From Streptomyces sp. ITFR-21 (lineage in GTDB: Bacteria; Actinomycetota; Actinomycetes; Streptomycetales; Streptomycetaceae), in NCBI RefSeq assembly GCF_031844685.1, contig NZ_CP134605.1:5988001-6052000 (forward strand): a stretch of DNA of 64,000 nucleotides. The letters run 5' to 3'. Position 1 is the first letter of the stretch, and the number at the start of each line of letters is the position of its first letter. Below, piece after piece: positions 17,552 through 25,953 of this stretch. The notes under the pieces were generated by a model that was given only the letters and a program-made list of their open reading frames with translations, made no database searches and had not been told where the DNA came from. Made by a program: the position numbers and the translations under genes.

Positions 17552-18064
17552 ATGCGTACGCGTTGGCGTAGACGAGCTTCGATCACCGCCGTCGCCCTGA
17601 CCTTCCTCGCCCTCGGGCTGTCCGGTGCCCCGGCATCCGCGCAGTCCAAGGCCCAAGCCCAGCCGACGGTGCGGATCAACGAGGTCGAGTCGAGCGGCGG
17701 CAGCCCGGGTGACTGGGTCGAGCTGGTCAGCACCGGGACCGCCGCGGTCGACGTGTCGAAATGGGTCGTGAAGGACAGCGACGACTCCCACTCGTACAAG
17801 ATCGCCAAGAACACGTCGATCGCCCCGGGCGCTTTCCTGGCGTTGGACGTCGATCCGTCGTACGGGCTCGGCGACGAGGACTCGGCACGGCTGTTCGCCG
17901 CGGACGGTTCGCTGGTCGACTCCTACTCCTGGACCAACCACGCCGCGACCACGTACGGCCGTTGCCCCGACGTTACGGGCGCGTTACTCCCGGGTGCAGG
18001 CGGCGATGCACTCGGCGGCGCCGGCAATCAGCGGCTGCTCGTCGGCGCAGAGCTCGCACGGTGA
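17552..18064 (+). CDS. Secreted lamin-tail-domain protein, probably C-terminally altered (170 aa)
   Basis: The ATG at 17552 starts a clear signal peptide (RTRWRRRASITAVALTFLAL, ending ASA-Q near residue 32). A lamin-tail domain follows: VRINEVESSGGSPGDWVELV, then WVVKDSDDSHSYKIAKNTSI and ATTYGRCPD. Such domains occur in secreted bacterial proteins as beta-sandwich binding modules. Family members usually continue in a conserved manner after the TYGRCPD motif. Here the sequence switches to a Gly/Ala-rich stretch and stops about 28 residues later, suggesting a frameshift or recombination near 17985. The function is unknown. Confidence 0.65.
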   Translation: MRTRWRRRASITAVALTFLALGLSGAPASAQSKAQAQPTVRINEVESSGGSPGDWVELVSTGTAAVDVSKWVVKDSDDSHSYKIAKNTSIAPGAFLALDVDPSYGLGDEDSARLFAADGSLVDSYSWTNHAATTYGRCPDVTGALLPGAGGDALGGAGNQRLLVGAELAR

Positions 18065-18136
18065 CGCGGCGGCGCGGGCGACTTCGACGTGCTCGGGTCC
18101 GGGGCGGTGGGGCGACAGCGCCGGGCCGGGTTCCGC

Positions 18137-18228
18137 TCCGCGACGCGGGAGCTCCGGCGGCGCGGACGCCGCCTTCGACGGCGGTCCGAGGGCAGCGGAC
18201 CCGGCCGCCGGAACTCCCGCGTCGCGGA
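18137..18228. repeat. Inverted repeat, 25-nt arms
   Basis: The arms 18137-18161 and 18204-18228 match at 24 of 25 positions, separated by 42 nt that can itself fold. It may be a terminator for the lamin-tail gene or a remnant of a mobile repeat. Confidence 0.75.
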
Positions 18229-18665
18229 GGGTGAGGCGGCCGGAAACGTCGCCCGCGGGCGGGAGGCCGGGCCGCGGGGCAAGGTGTACCCGCGGGGGTG
18301 TTCCGTGGAGCGCAGGTGGCGGGCCGGTTCCCCGCGTTCCGCTCGAACGGGTGGCCGAAAGGCATCCCACGGATCCTGTGACTTTTCGAAACCCGGGGGC
18401 AAGGAGATATCCGATACATCCGGTTCGAGCCACCGCGTGTCGACCGCCGGAACATTACGGACAACTCGCGTGGTCGTGCCGACCCGTTCCCCGCGTGCTT
18501 TCGGGCGCGCGCCCCGAAGCCGGTCCTGACCTGTCCCGATAGCCCTTGCCGGCGGTCGGCGCAACGTGCGGCGGACACCCCCGGCCCGCTTCCCCGGCTG
18601 CGGTGCAATCGGGCCGCGCGGACCCGGAATTCACAACAGATCCGTTGGCTAAGGGGGCGCCCAAC

Positions 18666-18881
18666 GTGTCCAAAAAAGGTCATTCTATTGACAGGTATAT
18701 GTTGCGGGCGGTTGACTTGGGCTCCCTTCGAGGGAACGGCGAGGACGAGGTGCCCCAAAGCGCTATTCGTGACAGCGCGTTTACGACCGCCGCAAAAGGC
18801 GGTACGGTTCGATTCGTGCCATTGCAGTGGAGCAGGCGGACAATCGGCTGCACGGTAGCGGAAAGCGCCGGCGGCACGTAG
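18666..18881 (+). CDS. Possible small ORF (71 aa)
   Basis: The GTG at 18666 is preceded at good spacing by a G-rich ribosome-site-like run (about 18650-18656). The product starts SKKGHSIDRYMLRAVDLG. Codon use is unlike the neighbours, with many A/T third positions (AAA, ATT, TAT, TTT). That fits either a transferred small gene or non-coding leader DNA. I recognise no family. Confidence 0.22.
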   Translation: MSKKGHSIDRYMLRAVDLGSLRGNGEDEVPQSAIRDSAFTTAAKGGTVRFVPLQWSRRTIGCTVAESAGGT

Positions 18882-19135
18882 CACAACCGGCTCCGGACGG
18901 CCGTATCCGGGGCAGTGGACAAGCACTGCGCGTCTCGCCGGTCGGCGACGCACTTCACCGCGAACCATCCGCGTACGGCATTTCACCACCGCGGAGCGCC
19001 ATCTGCCGCCAGGAGAATCGCTTTCGCCTGCACGCGCTCTATCGAAGGTCGGCCGATGCCTTGTCGGGCATCAGTTTTCCCTGCCGTCTTCGGCTGCTCT
19101 CTCAGGTTCCCCGACCCGGACACAAGGAGACAGAG

Positions 19136-20083
19136 TTGCCTACCACAGAAGTTGCTCGCGGCGCATCTCGCGGCCGTGACTGGCTGCGCAGCAGCGACCT
19201 GCCCTACAGCGACGAGATCCCGCTCGTGGCCTCCACCAGTGAGTTCCAGGGCGGCGGCCAGTACGGCGTCGAGATCCCGGTGATCAACTCCTTCAAGGTC
19301 CTGGAGCAGACGCTCGAACTGCTCCAACGCGAAGGGCTTCCCGTCACCCGCTTCAACGAGACCCTGGGGGCCTTCCTTTTATCAGACAGCGAGGTCAGCG
19401 ACATGCTGGACCTCTGCCGGGAGAACGGCGTGGGCATGGTGTTCGCCCTCGGCCCGCGTCCTGAGTACGACCGCAAGGCCGCCTTCTACCGGGGCGGCTT
19501 CGGCGGCTCCCAGGGCCGGCGCGTCAACAACAACGACGCGCTCGCCGTCTCGGCGGACGAGGCGATCCGGCTCACCGAGCTGGGCTGCCGCGGCCTGATC
19601 GCCTACGACCTCGGCGTCATGCGGATGCTCAAGACCATGCGCGACCAGGGCGTCATCCCCGCGGAGACGCAGTTCAAGGCGTCCTCGCACTGCATCGTGT
19701 CCAACCCCTTCACCTCGAAGATCTACGAGGAGAACGGCTCCGACAGCGTCACCACCATTCACGACCTCGGACTGCCGGTGTTCCAGGAGATGCGCAGGCA
19801 GTCTCCGGGCCTGGTCCTGGACATCCCGACGGACGTCTACGGCCAGAAGGGCGGCTTCATCCGCTTCACCGAGGTCCCCGAGCTGGTGCAGATCGGCGCG
19901 CCGATGATGCTCAAGATGGGCGCCAGCGCCCAGGGCCACCCGTCCGACCCGGTCACCCAGTCCACCGTCGAGAAGCGCGTCCAGCGGGTCGCCCTCGGGA
20001 TGGAGTACCTCAACAAGTCGGGCATCGACGCCACGTACATCGGTGAGAGCTCGCTGCAGCGCGCCCTGCCCGTCAAGGTCTGA
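19136..20083 (+). CDS. U32-peptidase-like TIM-barrel protein (315 aa)
   Basis: I chose the TTG at 19136 because an AAGGAGA site lies 7 nt upstream; earlier in-frame starts have none. The core resembles the U32 family (YegQ/RlhA/UbiU type): CRGLIAYDLGVMRMLK followed by QFKASSHCIVSNPF, parallel to the family's DLG-x-L plus HASTQ-x-NVTN pattern. The cysteine cluster that holds an Fe-S centre in UbiU/UbiV is not apparent, and the collagenase-like C-terminal region is short. It is the first gene of a seven-gene plus-strand set, though a strong hairpin separates it from the second gene. It may be a lyase or radical-free barrel enzyme; the assignment is tentative. Confidence 0.6.
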   Translation: MPTTEVARGASRGRDWLRSSDLPYSDEIPLVASTSEFQGGGQYGVEIPVINSFKVLEQTLELLQREGLPVTRFNETLGAFLLSDSEVSDMLDLCRENGVGMVFALGPRPEYDRKAAFYRGGFGGSQGRRVNNNDALAVSADEAIRLTELGCRGLIAYDLGVMRMLKTMRDQGVIPAETQFKASSHCIVSNPFTSKIYEENGSDSVTTIHDLGLPVFQEMRRQSPGLVLDIPTDVYGQKGGFIRFTEVPELVQIGAPMMLKMGASAQGHPSDPVTQSTVEKRVQRVALGMEYLNKSGIDATYIGESSLQRALPVKV

Positions 20084-20107
20084 CAACGCCCTCGGGCACC
20101 ACGGCCT

Positions 20108-20140
20108 TCCGTCCCCGGGGCCTCGCGCCCCGGGGACGGA
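20108..20140 (+). terminator. Intra-operon hairpin after the U32-like gene
   Basis: A 14-bp stem (20108-20121 with 20127-20140) with a 5-nt loop lies 25 nt after the stop of the U32-like gene and 52 nt before the next ATG. It may partly terminate transcription or stabilise the upstream message. Confidence 0.6.
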
Positions 20141-20192
20141 GGGCCCGGCCGCGTCCACCGTCCGCACCGCAGCGAAGGAGCCCGCTGTCGCC

Positions 20193-21311
20193 ATGGAATT
20201 CACGTTGACCGAAGAGCAGCAGCAGTTGAGGAGCGAGGGCCTGAGTCTGGCCGAGCTGGTGCCCGCGCCCGTCGCGGGTCGGCCGGTCCGCGACGACGAG
20301 GTGGTGTTCGCGGCACTCGCCGGCAAGGGGGTGGCCGGCGCCCTGCTGCCGGCACAGGACGGCGGCCGCGGACTCGGCATTGCGGACGTCTGCGCCCTCT
20401 GGGAGGGCCTCGGCGAGGGCACCACCGACGCCTCCGCCCTGCTGGCACTCAGCGCCCACGCGCTGCTGACCGCCGTCCCGCTGTGGAAGCTCGGCACCGG
20501 GCAGCAGCGGCAGCGCTACCTCCCGCGGGTCGCCGACGGACAGTGGGTGGGGGCGCTGTCGCTGCACGAGCTGGCGGGCGGCTCCTCGCCCGCCAACCGT
20601 GCCGTGACGGCGCGCCCGGCCGAAGACGGCGGTTGGCTGCTCGACGGCGCCAAGTCCCAGGTCGTGAACGGTCGTCAGGCGCACCACGTGCTGATCACGG
20701 CCGCCACCGGCGACGGGACCGCGTCCGCGTTCGTCCTCGACCACGACCTGCCCGGACTGCGGTTCGAGCAGACGCCCGACGGCCTCGACCGGGTCGTGCT
20801 GGACGGCGCGTCCGTCCCCGCGCGGGCCCTGCTGGGGGCGCCCGACGCCGCCTACCGCGAACTGGTCCCGCTGGCGCTGGCACTGGACGCCACCGCCGTC
20901 CTGGCGCCCTGGCTGGGCATCATGCGCGCGCTGTCCGACCGGGCACTGGCCGCCGCGCTGGACGGCCGCCTCTTCGGCCGGCCGGTCGGCCGGTTCCAGA
21001 ACGTCCGGTTCGCCGTCGCCGACATGCGCGCCCAACTCGAACTGAGCACCGGAGTGCTGTACCGGGCCGCGTGGGAGCTGGACGCGGTGGACCGCCCCGG
21101 GCGGCAGGACGCGGCGGTCTCCCGGCTGTTCGTCACCCGCGCCGCGCGCTCGGTCGTGGACGCGGCCACCGAGGTGCTCGCCCTGGCCGGCCGGTTCCCG
21201 GACCCGGTCGCCGAACAGGCGGCGCGCGACGTCGCCTGGCTGGAGCACGCGGGCGGCGGCGTCGACCAGGCGCGTTCCGCGGTCGCCGCCTCGCTGGCCG
21301 GCCTCGGCTGA
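20193..21311 (+). CDS. Divergent acyl-CoA dehydrogenase homologue (372 aa)
   Basis: The N-terminal helical domain (EFTLTEEQQQLRSEG) and the middle beta domain of the acyl-CoA dehydrogenase fold are recognisable. The FAD/substrate motif is degenerate (SLHELAGGSSPANRAV), though DGAKSQVVNG keeps the family pattern. Near the C-terminus the usual RD-x(n)-EGT segment, whose Glu is the catalytic base in short- and medium-chain enzymes, reads ARDVAWLEHAGGGVDQAR, without that Glu. It is probably the non-catalytic partner of a heteromeric enzyme formed with the next gene, as in actinobacterial FadE pairs. AAGGAG lies 12 nt before the ATG. Confidence 0.8.
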   Translation: MEFTLTEEQQQLRSEGLSLAELVPAPVAGRPVRDDEVVFAALAGKGVAGALLPAQDGGRGLGIADVCALWEGLGEGTTDASALLALSAHALLTAVPLWKLGTGQQRQRYLPRVADGQWVGALSLHELAGGSSPANRAVTARPAEDGGWLLDGAKSQVVNGRQAHHVLITAATGDGTASAFVLDHDLPGLRFEQTPDGLDRVVLDGASVPARALLGAPDAAYRELVPLALALDATAVLAPWLGIMRALSDRALAAALDGRLFGRPVGRFQNVRFAVADMRAQLELSTGVLYRAAWELDAVDRPGRQDAAVSRLFVTRAARSVVDAATEVLALAGRFPDPVAEQAARDVAWLEHAGGGVDQARSAVAASLAGLG

Positions 21312-21459
21312 CGGCGGCGCCCGTCCGGCACCCGTCCGGACCTGACGGCACCTGACGAGAACCGACGGCGCCGGGCGGTGCCGGACGGGCGCCGGACGGC
21401 GTGGACGACGTTCACCGGGCACGACCCGACCAGGACCCACAATGACTCAAGGAGCAGGC

Positions 21460-22725
21460 ATGGACTTCTCGCCCAGCGGCGTGGACGCCGGTCTGGTGGA
21501 GGATCTCGACCGGCGTTTCCAGTCCGGGATCGCGGTGCGCGCGGCCGAGGCCGACGCCACCGGCCGGCTGTCACCCGAGAGCTGGCAGGACATCGTGGAC
21601 AGCGGCTACCTGCGCGTCTTCCACCCCAAGGAGATCGGCGGCCTGGGGGTGGACGGGGTCACCCAGGCGCAGGCGATGGAGACCCTGGCCCGCGCGTGCG
21701 CCGGCACGTACTGGTCGGCCACGATGTCGACGCTGCTGTGCGGCAAGCTGATCAGCACCTACGGCAACATCGCCGAGCACCAGCGGCTCCTCACCCCGAT
21801 CCTCAGCGGCGAGCAGGTCGGCTGCTTCGCCGTGGTGGAGCGGACCTCCGGCAGCGACGCGGGCACCTACCGCACCCGCGTGTCGCGGGCGCCGCAGGGC
21901 GACGGCTACATCATCAACGGTGAGAAGGCGCGCATCACCAACGCGCCCAACGCCGACCTCGCCGTGGTGCTGGCCCGCTTCGACGGCGACGACTCCGAGC
22001 AGACCGGCGCGCAGGCCGGCCACGACTGGTGCTTCGCCTTCGTCGACCTGCGCCAGGCCGGCGTGGGCCGCTACGACATGCCGCACATGGGTCTGCGGGC
22101 AATGCCGTGGGGCGGCGTGACCTTCGAGAACGTGCCCATCCGGCGCGAGGACGTCGTACCCGTGCCGTACACGGAGTTCGCCCAGGGCATGGCCTGGGGA
22201 TGGCTGTTCATCTCGGTGGCCGCGATCGCCACCGCGGAGAACGCGCTGCGGGAGACCGTCCGGCACGCCTCCCAGCAGGTCGCCTTCGGCCGCCCGCTGA
22301 TCCACATGGAAGGCGTACAGGCGCAACTCGCCCAGGCGCGGGCCGAGATCGACGCCGCCCGGCTGCTGGCCTGGCGCACCTCCTGGCACCGGGCGGAGGG
22401 CCGGTCGGTGCACGAACTGATCGCCATACTCAAGGCGACCTCCACCGAGACGGCGGTCCGGGTGACCCAGGCCGCGGTCCAGATCCACGGCTCCTGGGCG
22501 CTCGGCCCCGGCCACCCGGTCGAACGGTACTACCGGGACGCGCCGATGAACGTGATCGGCGGATTCACCTCCAACCGGCTGCGGGAACTCGTCGCCGAGT
22601 CCCAGGGCATGGACATCCAGACCTACCAGGACTTCGACTGGCTCGCACCGGCCGGCCTGACCGCCGGCCCCGGCGAGGACCCGGCCACCTCGCTGGTCGC
22701 CGTCGGCGGGGAGGCGGGAGCGTGA
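21460..22725 (+). CDS. Acyl-CoA dehydrogenase-like flavoprotein (421 aa)
   Basis: It has a good FAD-binding signature (VVERTSGSDAGTYRT followed by YIINGEKARITNAPNADL) and the C-terminal helical domain with AVQIHGSWALGPGHPVERYY. At the catalytic-base position of short- and medium-chain enzymes the sequence is RDAPMNVIGGFTSNR, with Gly in place of Glu. The alternative base seen in isovaleryl-CoA dehydrogenase is not evident either. It may therefore use another base, or act as a flavin oxygenase-like or structural partner. I chose the ATG at 21460, which has AAGGAG 5 nt upstream; an ATG at 21442 lacks one. Its stop overlaps the next GTG (GTGA). Confidence 0.85.
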   Translation: MDFSPSGVDAGLVEDLDRRFQSGIAVRAAEADATGRLSPESWQDIVDSGYLRVFHPKEIGGLGVDGVTQAQAMETLARACAGTYWSATMSTLLCGKLISTYGNIAEHQRLLTPILSGEQVGCFAVVERTSGSDAGTYRTRVSRAPQGDGYIINGEKARITNAPNADLAVVLARFDGDDSEQTGAQAGHDWCFAFVDLRQAGVGRYDMPHMGLRAMPWGGVTFENVPIRREDVVPVPYTEFAQGMAWGWLFISVAAIATAENALRETVRHASQQVAFGRPLIHMEGVQAQLAQARAEIDAARLLAWRTSWHRAEGRSVHELIAILKATSTETAVRVTQAAVQIHGSWALGPGHPVERYYRDAPMNVIGGFTSNRLRELVAESQGMDIQTYQDFDWLAPAGLTAGPGEDPATSLVAVGGEAGA

Positions 22726-23912
22726 GCCGGGAGCCGTACCGCATCGTGCTGCTCCCGGGCGACGGTATCGGCGCGGAGGTCACCGCGGACGCGGTCCGGG
22801 TGCTCACCGAGGCCGGGCGGCTGACCGGGACGCGGTTCGCGTTCGAGGAGATTCCCGCGGGCGCGGAGTACTACCGGCAGCACGGGCGCGACTGGCCCGA
22901 GGGAAGCGAGCAGCGCTGCGCCGACGCCGACGCCATCCTGCTCGGCGCCATCGGCCTGCCCGCCTCGGAGGACGCGCACGGCAGCCTGCTGCGGGCGGAC
23001 GGCCGGATGGCGGGCTGGTCGGCGATCGTCGGCAACCGGCTGAAGCTGGACCTGTTCGCCAACGTACGTCCGGTCAGGCTCTTCCCCGGCGTCCAGCACC
23101 TCATCTCCGGCACGCACAAGCAGGTGTGGGAGCCGGAGAACGTCGACATGGTCTTCATCCGGGAGAACACCGAGGACCTGTACGCCGGTTCGGGCGGCCT
23201 CCTGGCACCGGGCGGTGTGGGCCAGGTCGCCACCGACACCCGTATCGTTACCCGGGCCTCATCCGAACGGGTGATTCGGCTCGCCTTCGAGACCGCGATG
23301 CGGCGCGAGGGCGCTCCGGAGGACAAGGCCCGCCGGGTGACCTGCGTCGTCAAGGACAACATCCTGCACGGCTGCCGGCTGTTCGTGTCGGTGTTCGACG
23401 AGATCGGCGCCGAGTACCCGGAGGTCCAGCGGGAGACCATCCTGGTGGACGCGTTCACCCAGTGGCTGCTGCGTCGTCCTGAGCACTATGATGTGGTGGT
23501 TACGACCAACATGTTCGGCGACATCGTCACCGAACTGGCCTCCGCCCTGCAGGGCGGCATGGGCATCTCGGTAGGGTGCAACGTGGGGACCAGGCACGGC
23601 ATGTTCGAACCCATTCACGGCTCTGCCCCCAAGCATGTCGGGCACGACCGGGTGAACCCCCTCGCCGCCGTCCTCAGCGCCGCCGAGGCCGCCCGCTGGC
23701 TCGGCGCGCAGCACACCGACCCCGACGCGACCCGGGCCGGCGACCTCATCGAAGCGGCGGTGGCGAACCTGCTGGCCGCCGGTCGGCCGCTGACCTACGA
23801 CATGGTCGGCTACGAGCACGCGGCGCCCCGGTCGGCGGTCACCGACGCGGTCGTCGAGCGGCTCGCGGCCGGCCGTACGCCCGCGGAGGCCGAGCCGCTC
23901 GGGGCGTCATGA
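22722..23912 (+). CDS. Isocitrate/isopropylmalate (tartrate-type) dehydrogenase (396 aa)
   Basis: Beta-hydroxyacid oxidative decarboxylase family. The N-terminal LLPGDGIGAEV and the NAD-loop IRENTEDLY are present. The metal-binding and catalytic segments VVTTNMFGDIVTELAS and FEPIHGSAPKH are complete. The family oxidises a 2-hydroxyacid with NAD(P) and usually decarboxylates the beta-keto acid. It is neither leuB nor icd by context, because no leucine or TCA genes accompany it. It starts at a GTG overlapping the preceding stop and ends at an ATGA overlap with the amidohydrolase, so translation is tightly coupled. The substrate is likely a pathway-specific malate-like acid. Confidence 0.88.
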   Translation: MSREPYRIVLLPGDGIGAEVTADAVRVLTEAGRLTGTRFAFEEIPAGAEYYRQHGRDWPEGSEQRCADADAILLGAIGLPASEDAHGSLLRADGRMAGWSAIVGNRLKLDLFANVRPVRLFPGVQHLISGTHKQVWEPENVDMVFIRENTEDLYAGSGGLLAPGGVGQVATDTRIVTRASSERVIRLAFETAMRREGAPEDKARRVTCVVKDNILHGCRLFVSVFDEIGAEYPEVQRETILVDAFTQWLLRRPEHYDVVVTTNMFGDIVTELASALQGGMGISVGCNVGTRHGMFEPIHGSAPKHVGHDRVNPLAAVLSAAEAARWLGAQHTDPDATRAGDLIEAAVANLLAAGRPLTYDMVGYEHAAPRSAVTDAVVERLAAGRTPAEAEPLGAS

Positions 23913-24760
23913 TCGTCGATGCCCAACTGCACCTGTGGGGAGCCGACAGTGCCGGGCGGCCGTGGCCGCCCGGCACGTCCGCGCTCGCCCACCGCGCCGA
24001 GCCCTACGGCGCCGAGGAACTGCTCGTCGCCATGGACGACGCGGGTGTGGAGCGGGCCGTGCTGGTGCCCCCCTCCTGGGAGGGCGACCGCAACGACCTC
24101 GCCCTCGGCGCGGCCCGGCGGTATCCGGACCGCTTCTCGGTGATGGGCCGGCTGTCGCTCGCCGATCCGCCGGCCGCCCTGGCCTGGTTAGCGGAGCAGT
24201 CCGCCGACCGGGGCCCCGCCGGGCGCTCCGGCCTGCTCGGACTGCGCTTCACCTTCCATCGGCCGCCGCTGTCCGACCAGCTCAAGGCGGGCCGGCTCGA
24301 CTGGTTATGGCCGGCACTGGCCCGCGCGGGCCTGCCGGTCGCGCTGTATCCCCCGGGGGGCCTGCGCGCGCTCGGCGCGGTCGCCGAGCGGCACCCGGAC
24401 CTGCGCCTGGCCGTCGACCACCTGGCGCTGCCGGTGAACGTGACCGGCCCCGCCGCCTTCGCCGAACTCGACGACCTGCTCGCCCTGGCCGACCTGCCCA
24501 ACGTGGCGGTCAAGGCCACCTGCCTGCCGGCCGCTTCGGCCCGGCCCTACCCCTTCGCGGACCTGACGGCCGCGGTGCACCGGGTTTTCGACGCCTTCGG
24601 CCCCGACCGGATGTTCTGGGGCTCGGACCTCACCCGGCTGCCGTGCACCTACCGCGAGTGCGTGGAGCACTTCACGCACTCCCTTCCCTTCCTGACCGGA
24701 CGCGATCGCGAACGCGTCATGGGCGGGGCGCTGCTGGACTGGGCCGGGTGGCCCGCCTGA
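23909..24760 (+). CDS. Amidohydrolase family 2 protein (283 aa)
   Basis: TIM-barrel metal-dependent hydrolase. It opens with IVDAQLHLWG, where one His of the usual H-x-H pair is replaced by Gln (Q-L-H). It continues with VLVPPSWEGDRND, the barrel His in AVDHLALP, and the late Asp in FWGSDLTRLPCTY. Relatives include lactonases and decarboxylases acting on dicarboxylate lactones or aromatic acids. The ATG overlaps the dehydrogenase stop by 4 nt. The loss of the first metal His suggests mononuclear or altered metal binding, as in some family-2 lactonases. It probably hydrolyses or decarboxylates an intermediate of this operon. Confidence 0.8.
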   Translation: MIVDAQLHLWGADSAGRPWPPGTSALAHRAEPYGAEELLVAMDDAGVERAVLVPPSWEGDRNDLALGAARRYPDRFSVMGRLSLADPPAALAWLAEQSADRGPAGRSGLLGLRFTFHRPPLSDQLKAGRLDWLWPALARAGLPVALYPPGGLRALGAVAERHPDLRLAVDHLALPVNVTGPAAFAELDDLLALADLPNVAVKATCLPAASARPYPFADLTAAVHRVFDAFGPDRMFWGSDLTRLPCTYRECVEHFTHSLPFLTGRDRERVMGGALLDWAGWPA

Positions 24761-24848
24761 CCTGATCCGACACCGCGCGGCCACCGCCGGCGCGGGCGAA
24801 CCACAGCGCTCCGAGCACCTGACCCATCATGAGAGGAACAGCAGAAAC

Positions 24849-25841
24849 ATGTCACTCACCGTGCGCTTCCACGAGTTCGGCGGACCGGACGTCCTCACCA
24901 TCGAGGACCTGCCGGTGCCCGAGCCGGGGCCCGGCGAGGTCCTGGTCCGGGTCGAGACCATCGGGCTCAACCGCGCGGAGGTCAACTTCCGCAAGGGCCG
25001 CTACATCGAGCAGCCCCGCGAGCTTCCGTCGCTGATCGGCTACGAGTGCGCCGGAACGGTGGAGTCCGCCGGCCCCGGCGTGACCGGGCTCGCGGCCGGA
25101 CAGCCGGTCAGCGTGGTGCCCGCCTTCTCCATGAGGGAGTACGGGGTCTACGGCGAGCGGGTGATCGTCCCGGCCGCGGCGGTCGTCGTCCGCCCCGAAC
25201 GCGTCGACGCCACCACCGGCGCGGCGGCCTGGATGGCCCTGCTGACCGTCTACGGCGCGCTGGTGGACATCGGCGGCATCCGGGCCGGCGACGCGGTCGT
25301 CATCAACGCCGCCTCCAGCAGCGTGGGACTGTCCGCCATCCGGCTCGTCAACCACGTCGGCGGGCAGCCGATCGCGGTCACCCGCAGCAGCGCCAAAAGG
25401 GACGAACTGGCCGGCTTCGGCGCCGCCGCGGTCGTCGCCACCGACAAGGAGGACCTGGTGGAGGGGGTACTGGAGGCGACCGGCGGCGCCGGGGCCCGCT
25501 TCGTCTTCGACGCGGTCGCCGGGCCGGGCGTGCGGGACCTGGCCCGCACCGTGGCACCCGGCGGCCTCCACGTCATCCACGGCACGCTCAGCGGCCAGCC
25601 CACCCCGTTCCCCGGCGTGGAGAGGATGAGCGCCTACAGCATGCGCAGCTACACCCTCTTCGAGATCACCAAGGACCCGGCCCGGCTGGAGAAGGCGAAG
25701 GGTTTCATCACGGCCGGCCTGGTCTCGGGAGCGCTCGCCCCGGTGGTCGACCGGACGTTCCCGTTCTCCGGCATCGCCGACGCCCACCGCTACCTGGAGA
25801 CCGGCACCCAGGTCGGCAAGGTGGTCGTCAACGTCGGCTGA
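24849..25841 (+). CDS. MDR-superfamily NAD(P)H-dependent oxidoreductase, quinone-reductase-like (330 aa)
   Basis: The N-terminal GroES-like domain has GLNRAEVNFRKGRY and IGYECAGTVESAG without the catalytic zinc cysteines of alcohol dehydrogenases. A Rossmann domain follows with VVINAASSSVGLSAIRL, then the C-terminal FPFSGIADAHRYLETG typical of zinc-independent enoyl/quinone reductases. It reduces an activated C=C or a quinone with NAD(P)H. GAGAGGAA lies upstream of the ATG. It lies 88 nt after the amidohydrolase on the same strand, so is likely co-transcribed. Confidence 0.88.
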   Translation: MSLTVRFHEFGGPDVLTIEDLPVPEPGPGEVLVRVETIGLNRAEVNFRKGRYIEQPRELPSLIGYECAGTVESAGPGVTGLAAGQPVSVVPAFSMREYGVYGERVIVPAAAVVVRPERVDATTGAAAWMALLTVYGALVDIGGIRAGDAVVINAASSSVGLSAIRLVNHVGGQPIAVTRSSAKRDELAGFGAAAVVATDKEDLVEGVLEATGGAGARFVFDAVAGPGVRDLARTVAPGGLHVIHGTLSGQPTPFPGVERMSAYSMRSYTLFEITKDPARLEKAKGFITAGLVSGALAPVVDRTFPFSGIADAHRYLETGTQVGKVVVNVG

Positions 25842-25870
25842 CGGCCGCCGCTCCTTCCGCCGCCCCGGCA

Positions 25871-25927
25871 CTTTTCGTCTTTTCCTCTTTTTTCGTCTTT
25901 CTCGGCCGTATCTTCGTTTCCTTCCGC
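25871..25927 (+). other. Polypyrimidine tract before the F420/LLM gene
   Basis: 57 nt composed almost wholly of C and T, with several T4-T6 runs, in a genome above 70% G+C. It lies between the MDR gene and the LLM gene, just upstream of the ribosome site. It may be a U-rich unstructured leader or a factor-binding site. Confidence 0.7.
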
Positions 25928-25953
25928 TAGCCACCCCAGGAGATCTCTCAACC

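Larger units (their letters stand above)
18065..19135. other. 1.07-kb region without a convincing gene
   Basis: It contains a 25-nt inverted repeat (listed separately). From about 18650 there is a lower-G+C stretch with A-rich and T-rich words, including an isolated TTGACA at 18688-18693 without a matching -10. A possible 71-aa ORF (18666-18881) is listed separately. Other open frames here have codon use and composition typical of non-coding high-G+C DNA. The last part is probably the leader and promoter of the TTG-started gene at 19136. Confidence 0.5.

Noticed and set aside
17984-18433. A 149-codon minus-strand ORF ending in a Cys-rich segment (CELCADEQPLIAG)
   Set aside because: The Cys-rich end is suggestive, but the rest is Pro/Arg/Gly noise with no ribosome site. 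I could not link it to a family.
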